Shown: positions 43,765 to 49,538 of the stretch, piece after piece
Layout of the letters: each line of letters begins with the position of its first letter
Position numbering within the stretch: position 1 is the first letter of the stretch
From: Roseovarius sp.
GTDB taxonomy: Bacteria > Pseudomonadota > Alphaproteobacteria > Rhodobacterales > Rhodobacteraceae
NCBI RefSeq assembly: GCF_018066915.1
Contig: NZ_JAGPVV010000356.1
Location: forward strand, 1-49,538
Length of the DNA: 49,538 bases
Direction of reading: 5' to 3'
The notes under the pieces: generated by a model
Told to the model about the DNA's origin: nothing
Database searches by the model: none
The model's input: only the letters and a program-made list of their open reading frames with translations
Made by a program: the position numbers and the translations under genes

Positions 43765-44211
43765 CTAGCGCGGCAAGGTTCCAGTCAGGACATAGCGCAG
43801 CAGGTCCACCACTTGCGCCGGTTCGCGCGCCACGGCGAGGGCGGCGGCATCCACTTCCTTGAGGGCATGGTCATGTTCCGGGCGTTGCAGAATGATCAGG
43901 GACTTGCCAAGCGCCGCGGCATAGCCCGCGTCAAAGGCTGCGTTCCATTGTTTGTATTGCTCGCCAAAACGCACCACGACCACATCCGCCTCGGCTAGGC
44001 CTTTGCGGGTGCGGATGGCATTGACCATCGCGCCTTTGTGGTCGTGCCAATATTTGTTCGGCTCTTCGCCCAGAATCGCCACGCCACAGTCGTCGCTGGC
44101 GGCGTGATCCGTGACCGGGCTCGAGAACACCACATCAAGTCCCTTGGACCCCTCGATGATCTGCTCTCGCCAATCGGTATGGATTTCGCCTGACAGATAG
44201 ACCTTGAGCAT
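43765..44211 (-). CDS. YtoQ family protein (nucleoside 2-deoxyribosyltransferase-like)
   Basis: 148 aa. MLKVYLSGEIHTDWREQI and VVVRFGEQYKQWNAAFDAGYA fit the YtoQ family, a Rossmann-like relative of nucleoside 2-deoxyribosyltransferases. The family's reaction has not been established. AAGGAGGAAACC before the ATG is a strong ribosome binding site. The pheT stop lies 17 bp upstream, so the two are probably one transcript. Confidence 0.88.
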   Translation of the reverse strand: MLKVYLSGEIHTDWREQIIEGSKGLDVVFSSPVTDHAASDDCGVAILGEEPNKYWHDHKGAMVNAIRTRKGLAEADVVVVRFGEQYKQWNAAFDAGYAAALGKSLIILQRPEHDHALKEVDAAALAVAREPAQVVDLLRYVLTGTLPR

Positions 44212-44228
44212 GGTTTCCTCCTTTTTCT

Positions 44229-46628
44229 TCAGCCCCGCAGCACGCCGCCGGTGGCCTTGGTCACTTTCTCGATGATCTTGGCCGAAACCGCCTCGATCTC
44301 GGCCTCGGTCAGGGTCTTGTCGCGCGGTTGCAGGCGCACGGTCAGGGCGAGAGATTTCTTGCCCTCCCCCAGACTGCCGCCGCTGAACGCGTCAAACACC
44401 CGAACATCCTCGATCAGGGCCTTGTCGGCCCCTGCGGCGGCGTTGATCAGGGTCAACGCCTCGGTTTGTGCGTCCACGACAAAGGCGAAATCGCGCTCGA
44501 CCGCCTGCAAATCGCTGATGTCGAGCGCGCCCCTACTGGCAGAGGTCTTGCGCGGCAGCGGAATTTCCGCCGGATAGAGGGTGAAGGCCACGGCAGGCCC
44601 CTTGACGTCTAGCGCCTGCAAGACGCGCGGATGCACTTCGCCAAAGATGCCCAACACCTTCTTGGGGCCGAGACAAATCCGCCCATGCCGTCCGGGATGG
44701 AACCACGCCGGACCGTCACGCAGGATCTGCACCTTGGCGGGCGCGCTGATGGCGGCGAGGATCGCCTCGGCATCGGCCTTGGCATCAAACACATCGACCG
44801 CACGCGCCGCGCCATGCACATCCTTGGGCCCGGTGCGCCCCACAAGGAGGCCCGCAACCTGCAAATGCTGATCGCCCGGCTCGCCACCATGAAAGGCATG
44901 CCCCACCTCGAACAACGCCAGATCCATGATCCCCCGCGCCTGATTGCGCGCAGCTGCCCGCAAGAGACCCGGAAGCAGGTCTGGGCGCATGTGGCTGAGA
45001 TCCGAGCTGATCGGATTGGCCAACATCGTGGCATCATCGCCGCCGCCAAAGAGCGTTGCCGCCGCATGGTCGATAAAGCTGTAGGTGACACATTCATTAT
45101 AGCCGAGCGCCGCACCTGTGCGCCGCGCGATCTGCTCGCGCTTTTGCATCGGGCTTAGGATCGGTTTCGGCACGCCCGGCAGGGCGCGCGCCATCGGGCG
45201 GCCTTTCAGCTTGGTCAGGGACGCAATCCGCGCCACCTCTTCCACCAGATCGGCTTCGCCCAGAATATCCGGACGCCAGCTCGGGACATAGGCCATATTG
45301 CCTTCGAGCTTGAAGCCGAGGGCGGTCAGCGTCTGGCGCTGCTCGCTCTCGGGGATATCCATCCCCACAAGCGATTGCACCCGCGCCGTATCCAGCCGAT
45401 AGGCGCGGCTCACGTCCGGCACCTTGCCCGCGACCACGCGGTTCGAGGGCACACCGCCGCAGAGATCAAGGATCATCTGCGTCGCCAGATCCAATGCTTC
45501 CATGTTGAACGCTGGATCAATGCCACGCTCGTTGCGATAGCGCGCGTCGGAGTTGATGCGCAGGGCACGGCCCGTTGTGGCGATCTGCACCGTGTCCCAA
45601 ACCGCCGCTTCGAGAAAGACATTCACGGTCTCGTCGGTGCAGCCGGTCGCAAGGCCACCCATGATACCACCAATGCTCTCGATGCCGGTGTCATCGGAGA
45701 TCACCACCTGACCGGGACCAAAGGTGTATTCCTTGTCGTCAAGGCCGCTCAACGTCTCGCCGCCCGTTGTGCGGTGCACCCGCAAATTACCGCTGACCTT
45801 GTCGGCGTCAAACACATGCAGGGGGCGGTTGCGGTCATAGGTGAAGAAATTGGTGATATCGACGAGGGTCGAGATCGGACGCAGCCCGATGGCCCGCAAC
45901 CGCTGTTGCAGCCATTCGGGCGACGGACCATTCTTGACCCCCCGGATCAAGCGCCCGGCAAAAACCTCACAGCCGCCGGTAGCGGTGTTTTCGTCAATCG
46001 TCACACCGATGGGGCAGGAAAACTGCCCTTCTATGTCAACGGTCTTGGCGGGCTTCATGGTGCCCAATCCTCGCGCCGCGAGATCAAGCGCCACGCCGCG
46101 CACGCCAAGCGCATCGGGGCGGTTGGGGGTGATGGCGATCTCGATCACCGGGTCCACCTTGGCAGGCTCATGCGCGGCCAGCCAATCGGTGAACCGCTGG
46201 CCCACCTCGCCAGAGGGCAGTTCGATAATGCCGTCGTGCTCTTCGCTCAACTCCATCTCGCGTTCGGAACACATCATGCCGTGGCTCTCGATGCCACGGA
46301 TCTTGCCCACGCCGATGGTGGTGTCGATCCCCGGCACGTAAACGCCCGGCTTGGCGATGACCACGGTGATCCCCTCACGTGCATTGGGCGCACCGCAGAT
46401 GATCTGTGTCTCGCCATCCGCCGTGGCCACCTGACAAACGCGCAGCCGGTCCGCATCAGGATGTGGTTCCGCCTTGAGCACCTTGCCGATGGTAAAGTCA
46501 CGCAGCCGCGCGGCGGGATCGGTGATCCCCTCCACCTCCAGACCCAGATCGGTCAGGGTCTCGGCGATCTCCTCCACCGAGGCGGTGGTTTCCAGATGCT
46601 CTTTCAGCCAGGACAATGTGAATTTCAT
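44229..46628 (-). CDS. pheT: Phenylalanine-tRNA ligase beta subunit
   Basis: 799 aa, the full length of the bacterial beta subunit. It carries the tRNA-binding EMAP-like domain (about 40-150; KVLKAEPHPDADRLRVCQV), the B3/B4 editing region (about 210-380), B5 (about 400-475) and a C-terminal ferredoxin-like anticodon-binding domain (about 705-798; VRLQPRDKTLTEAEIEAVS). It needs pheS, which here is 10 kb downstream on the same strand at 32962. ytoQ follows after 17 bp. Confidence 0.98.
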   Translation of the reverse strand: MKFTLSWLKEHLETTASVEEIAETLTDLGLEVEGITDPAARLRDFTIGKVLKAEPHPDADRLRVCQVATADGETQIICGAPNAREGITVVIAKPGVYVPGIDTTIGVGKIRGIESHGMMCSEREMELSEEHDGIIELPSGEVGQRFTDWLAAHEPAKVDPVIEIAITPNRPDALGVRGVALDLAARGLGTMKPAKTVDIEGQFSCPIGVTIDENTATGGCEVFAGRLIRGVKNGPSPEWLQQRLRAIGLRPISTLVDITNFFTYDRNRPLHVFDADKVSGNLRVHRTTGGETLSGLDDKEYTFGPGQVVISDDTGIESIGGIMGGLATGCTDETVNVFLEAAVWDTVQIATTGRALRINSDARYRNERGIDPAFNMEALDLATQMILDLCGGVPSNRVVAGKVPDVSRAYRLDTARVQSLVGMDIPESEQRQTLTALGFKLEGNMAYVPSWRPDILGEADLVEEVARIASLTKLKGRPMARALPGVPKPILSPMQKREQIARRTGAALGYNECVTYSFIDHAAATLFGGGDDATMLANPISSDLSHMRPDLLPGLLRAAARNQARGIMDLALFEVGHAFHGGEPGDQHLQVAGLLVGRTGPKDVHGAARAVDVFDAKADAEAILAAISAPAKVQILRDGPAWFHPGRHGRICLGPKKVLGIFGEVHPRVLQALDVKGPAVAFTLYPAEIPLPRKTSASRGALDISDLQAVERDFAFVVDAQTEALTLINAAAGADKALIEDVRVFDAFSGGSLGEGKKSLALTVRLQPRDKTLTEAEIEAVSAKIIEKVTKATGGVLRG

Positions 46629-46689
46629 GCGTGCTCTTCCGCCGGCAAATATGGGTTCCAGAGCGCTTTACCGGATATGTCGGGCATGG

Positions 46690-46711
46690 AAAACCCCGCA
46701 TTGCTGCGGGG
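46690..46711 (-). terminator. Intrinsic terminator after cuyA
   Basis: Minus strand CCCCGCA (46705-46711), loop GCAA, TGCGGGG (46694-46700), then TTTT. It separates cuyA from pheT. Confidence 0.85.
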
Positions 46712-46739
46712 CTCTGTCTTGCTCACCCTGTGGGGTGGG

Positions 46740-47756
46740 TTACTTCTTCCAGCGTCCCGAGAAATCAAAGGCGCTGTCATAGCCAAAGAGCGCGACCGCA
46801 CCGCCGGTATGCAGAAAGACGACGCGCTCGCCTTTCTTGAAATGGCCCTTGCGAATGAGGTCGATAAAGCCTGCGGCCCCTTTGGCTGAATAGACCGGAT
46901 CAAGCAGGATCGCCTCTAGTTCGGCAAACATGTGAATGGCTTCGATGCCGGATTCAGTGGGAATACCATAGCCTTCGCCGACATAATCGGTATTGGCGAC
47001 CACATCCTCGCGCTTGACCACTCCGGCGCAGCCCAGCTTTTCAGCAGTGGCGCAAGCGAGGTTGTAGACATTCTCTTCCTGCTTGGCCTTGGGCGCGCGC
47101 ACACCGATACCCAAAAGCGGGATTTGCGCATTCATCGCCTTGAGGCCGGTGATCAGCCCCGCCTGCGTGCCAGCACTGCCGGTGGCATGGACAATGTGAT
47201 CCACCTTGAGCGCCCGATCATTGAACTGCGCCAGCATCTCGAAGGCGCAGTTGACATAGCCCAGCGCGCCCGTGGGGTTCGACCCACCACCGGGGATGGT
47301 ATAGACATTGCGGCCCTCGGCACGGAACTTGTCCGCGACCTTTTCCATTTCGGCATTCATATCGCCGCCACCGGGGCGCTTTTCCGTGGTCGCCCCATGC
47401 ATGTGATCCAACAGAACGTTGCCGCCATTGTTGTAATTGGCGTTGTTCGATCCGGTCCGATCCTCAAGCAGCAGGTGGCAATCCATGCCCAGCTTGGCGG
47501 CAAAGGCTGCCGTTTGACGGGCATGGTTGGATTGCGTGGCCCCTTGGGTCATCACCATATCCGCGCCCTGCAATTCCGCCTCGGCCATCAGGAATTCCAG
47601 CTTGCGGGTCTTGTTGCCGCCGGTGCTGAGGCCGGTGCAATCATCCCGCTTGATCCAGATTTCCGGACCGTTCAATTCCTTGGTCAACCGGTCCAGCCGC
47701 TCGAGCGGCGTGGGCAGATGGGCGAGAAAGCGGCGGGGATAACGGGCAAGATGCAT
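46740..47756 (-). CDS. cuyA: PLP-dependent L-cysteate sulfo-lyase (CuyA-like; D-cysteine desulfhydrase family)
   Basis: 338 aa, a member of the ACC deaminase/D-cysteine desulfhydrase family. It begins [20 protein letters not shown], close to the CuyA of Ruegeria pomeroyi as I remember it. The PLP lysine is K49 in [23 protein letters not shown] and the phosphate loop [11 protein letters not shown] are also conserved. CuyA turns cysteate into pyruvate, ammonia and sulfite. A LysR gene is divergent, as for cuyR, but no sulfite exporter (cuyZ) is in the window. A D-cysteine desulfhydrase role cannot be excluded. GGAGGACACCC precedes the ATG. Confidence 0.75.
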   Translation of the reverse strand: MHLARYPRRFLAHLPTPLERLDRLTKELNGPEIWIKRDDCTGLSTGGNKTRKLEFLMAEAELQGADMVMTQGATQSNHARQTAAFAAKLGMDCHLLLEDRTGSNNANYNNGGNVLLDHMHGATTEKRPGGGDMNAEMEKVADKFRAEGRNVYTIPGGGSNPTGALGYVNCAFEMLAQFNDRALKVDHIVHATGSAGTQAGLITGLKAMNAQIPLLGIGVRAPKAKQEENVYNLACATAEKLGCAGVVKREDVVANTDYVGEGYGIPTESGIEAIHMFAELEAILLDPVYSAKGAAGFIDLIRKGHFKKGERVVFLHTGGAVALFGYDSAFDFSGRWKK

Positions 47757-47820
47757 GGGTGTCCTCCATTAACATGCGTTTTCCGTAGGCTAAGGCGGGA
47801 CATAGGCCGCGTCTAATGCT

Positions 47821-47838
47821 ATTATCGCCCCATATAAT
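47821..47838. promoter_or_regulatory. Likely LysR operator between cuyA and its regulator
   Basis: ATTAT-N8-ATAAT, flanked by TGC on the left (with one extra T) and GCA on the right, is a dyad of the LysR T-N11-A type. It lies in the 96-bp divergent gap and ends 14 bp before the LysR start, so it could serve both activation of cuyA and autoregulation. Confidence 0.55.
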
Positions 47839-47852
47839 GCAAGGATTGCAAT

Positions 47853-48725
47853 ATGCGGCTGGAATGGTTGGATGATATTCTGGCGGTGGCCGATGCCGGA
47901 TCACTCGCCCGCGCCGCCGAGATACGGCATGTCAGCCAATCCGCCTTTACCCGCCGCCTGCGTGCGATCGAAGAGGCGCTTGGCGTGCCGCTCTTTGACA
48001 GGCGTCGCAAACCTGTCGTCCTCTTGCCCGATATCGAGGCGCAATCAGGCGAGATGCGGGCGCTGGCCACGCAATTGCGCCACCTGCGCGAGAGCCTGAT
48101 GCAGAGCGCCGGCGCGCGTGGCCTCACACTTGCCTGTCAGCATGCCATCACCACCACCCATTCCCCCGCGATTGTCAGCATCCTGACCGCGCAGGGCGGG
48201 CGGCCGGTGCGGGTGCGCTCTGACAACCGCGAGGAATGTCTCTTGCGCCTCTTGTCGGGCGAGGCCGATCTGGCGGTCGTCTATGCCGTGCCTGAAATTG
48301 CGCCACTCACGCTCAACCGCAGCTTTGAGCAGGTTCTTTTGGGGCGCGAGCGGCTAAGGCCCGTGGCGGCCCCGCGTCTGGCGCAGGGCAATGACCTGCC
48401 GTTCATCGGATATCCGGCAGATGTATTTCTGGGGCAGATCATGGCGCGCGCGATCCTGCCGCGTATTCCGGCAAACCGCCTCCTGCGCCGCCGCGCCGAA
48501 ACCGCGCTGACGCTGGCGGCGCATGAATATGCGCGCCGGGGAATCGGGGTGGCATGGCTGCCCGAAGGCATGGTGCAACGCGATCTGGACGAGGGGCGAT
48601 TGGTGCCCCTTGATAAAACGCTGCCGGGGCAAGAGATGGAGCTTTGGATGATCCGCCTGAGCGAACGCAACGATGATGGCTGGGCGCATGACTGGTCGCG
48701 GCTGGTAGCGGCACTGGGGGTCTGA
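47853..48725 (+). CDS. LysR-family transcriptional regulator (probable cuyA regulator)
   Basis: 290 aa. The N-terminal winged helix-turn-helix (residues 2-60) contains AVADAGSLARAAEIRHVSQS and RRLRAIEEALGVPLFDR. The effector-binding domain (about 90-285) has ADLAVVYAVPEIAPL. By position it should control cuyA in response to cysteate or a related sulfonate; this is inference. AAGGATTGCAAT precedes the ATG. It is convergent with the membrane regulator at 48732. Confidence 0.92.
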   Translation: MRLEWLDDILAVADAGSLARAAEIRHVSQSAFTRRLRAIEEALGVPLFDRRRKPVVLLPDIEAQSGEMRALATQLRHLRESLMQSAGARGLTLACQHAITTTHSPAIVSILTAQGGRPVRVRSDNREECLLRLLSGEADLAVVYAVPEIAPLTLNRSFEQVLLGRERLRPVAAPRLAQGNDLPFIGYPADVFLGQIMARAILPRIPANRLLRRRAETALTLAAHEYARRGIGVAWLPEGMVQRDLDEGRLVPLDKTLPGQEMELWMIRLSERNDDGWAHDWSRLVAALGV

Positions 48726-48731
48726 GCCGCC

Positions 48732-49436
48732 TCAGATCACCCGGATCACATCCTTGTCGATGGCAAGCATATAGCCCCGCCGTGCGATATTCTTGACCAA
48801 GAGTTCACTCACCAGCTGATTGCCCAAGGTATCACGCAGGCGTTTGATCCGCGTGGCGCCTGCCGCCTCTTCACAGTCCTCGGGCTTGCGCCCTGAAATC
48901 ACCGCCTCAATCTCGGCCCCGGTCATCACGTCATCATCCATCCGCGCCTCGGCCAGAACGCTGAGCGTTTCCATGGCGGCATCGGTCAGCTTGAAGCCCA
49001 TATCGTTTAGATAGACCGTCTTTTCGTCGCGGCTGATCAGCAGGGAACTGACTTGAATCCCAGAGCGCTCGATCTGCGCCATGCGGCGGTTGAGGGTGAT
49101 CAGCATCACCAGAAACACCAATGAGGCGACCAAGAGCGCCGTGGCAAAAACCAGCAGCACAAAAATCACCATCCGGTAGCTGACCAACGTTTCCGAGAAT
49201 GCCGTGCCCGAGAGCGCCAGAATTTCCAGCAGCTTGATTTCGCCCTGACCGGTCAGCGCATCATTCTCGACAAAGATCCGCTCGACCTTGGCATTGAACG
49301 CATTGGCATCTGGCAGGCTGAGGAACAGGAATACTGCGGCACTGGTCAGGATGGCCACGATGGCCCCAACACCGGCGATCACCACCCGGTTGCCCGAACG
49401 GCGCGCATCGGCGGCGGTGGTGGTTATCCCGCGCAT
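48732..49436 (-). CDS. Membrane-anchored winged-helix (ToxR-like) regulator
   Basis: 234 aa. Two transmembrane helices (about 18-41 and 86-114) flank a periplasmic loop of about 45 residues. The cytoplasmic C-terminal part (about 130-234) ends with an OmpR/ToxR-type winged helix: TRIKRLRDTLGNQLVSELLV and KNIARRGYMLAI match the recognition helix and wing. The order is reversed relative to ToxR, where the DNA-binding domain comes first. It could sense an envelope signal and act at DNA near the membrane. GAGGGGAGC precedes the ATG. Targets are unknown. Confidence 0.8.
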   Translation of the reverse strand: MRGITTTAADARRSGNRVVIAGVGAIVAILTSAAVFLFLSLPDANAFNAKVERIFVENDALTGQGEIKLLEILALSGTAFSETLVSYRMVIFVLLVFATALLVASLVFLVMLITLNRRMAQIERSGIQVSSLLISRDEKTVYLNDMGFKLTDAAMETLSVLAEARMDDDVMTGAEIEAVISGRKPEDCEEAAGATRIKRLRDTLGNQLVSELLVKNIARRGYMLAIDKDVIRVI

Positions 49437-49460
49437 CCGCGCTCCCCTCTGGTTGTCACC

Positions 49461-49538
49461 TCAGCTTTCCTTCTTCGACAGCACCTTGAGCAGGGTCAGC
49501 CCCTGCTGCGCCAATTGTGCCCGAAGAGCCGCCTCTGC
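49461..49538 (-). CDS. C-terminal 25 codons of an unidentified gene
   Basis: Minus-strand reading frame open from the right edge to a TGA at 49461, ending LTLLKVLSKKES. Too short to name. It lies 24 bp upstream of the ToxR-like gene and may share its transcript. Confidence 0.5.
   Translation of the reverse strand, partial: AEAALRAQLAQQGLTLLKVLSKKES

Overview
The window is high-G+C alphaproteobacterial chromosome. Gene order and protein content point to the Roseobacter group (Rhodobacteraceae): rpsT-dnaA-dnaN-recF, rimP-nusA-ylxR-infB, secA next to a parvulin foldase and argJ-mutT, dnaKJ-radC, a CuyA-type cysteate lyase with its LysR regulator, and a bacterial voltage-gated sodium channel. 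The genus cannot be fixed from the sequence alone. I see no rRNA, tRNA, CRISPR array, insertion sequence or prophage. It is mostly core chromosome with small accessory patches.

Layout. 1-3.6 kb: minus-strand run of rimI (cut by the window edge), tsaB, an Nfu scaffold, a universal stress protein, an orphan membrane/coiled-coil protein and greA. 3.9-10.5 kb: ETF-ubiquinone oxidoreductase, a secreted TPR protein, ispE, a long-chain polyprenyl diphosphate synthase (opposite strand), a DUF2007 protein, a TrmN6-like methyltransferase and a YdcH-like protein. 10.6-15.4 kb: alkB, divergent from dnaK-dnaJ-radC. 15.4-23.7 kb: secA followed by two exported orphans (one a PBP-OmpA fusion), divergent from a PpiC foldase-argJ-mutT block and a 45-aa small ORF. 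23.8-29.3 kb: the rimP-nusA-ylxR-infB operon, with a recognisable promoter and a leader terminator.

29.3-32.6 kb is accessory in flavour: a P1/S58 peptidase divergent from a creatinase, a minimal BLUF photoreceptor, then a non-coding stretch with a perfect 20-bp inverted repeat 100 bp apart. 32.6-37.5 kb, minus strand: a GT14 glycosyltransferase, HIT hydrolase, NavAb-type sodium channel, DUF1203 protein, pheS and a roughly 40% G+C membrane ORF whose GTG start overlaps the pheS stop. A family-2 sulfotransferase is divergent from the glycosyltransferase. 38.6-43.8 kb: rpsT, dnaA, dnaN, recF and a LysE exporter. 43.8-49.5 kb: ytoQ, pheT (10 kb from pheS), cuyA/LysR, a membrane-anchored winged-helix regulator and the end of one more gene.

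The core genes cover replication start, translation initiation and termination, protein export and folding, and isoprenoid and arginine synthesis. The likeliest places for undescribed biology are the low-G+C ORF with the inverted repeat beside pheS, the glycosyltransferase/sulfotransferase pair, the exported proteins downstream of secA, the rimP leader, and the ToxR-like regulator at the right edge.
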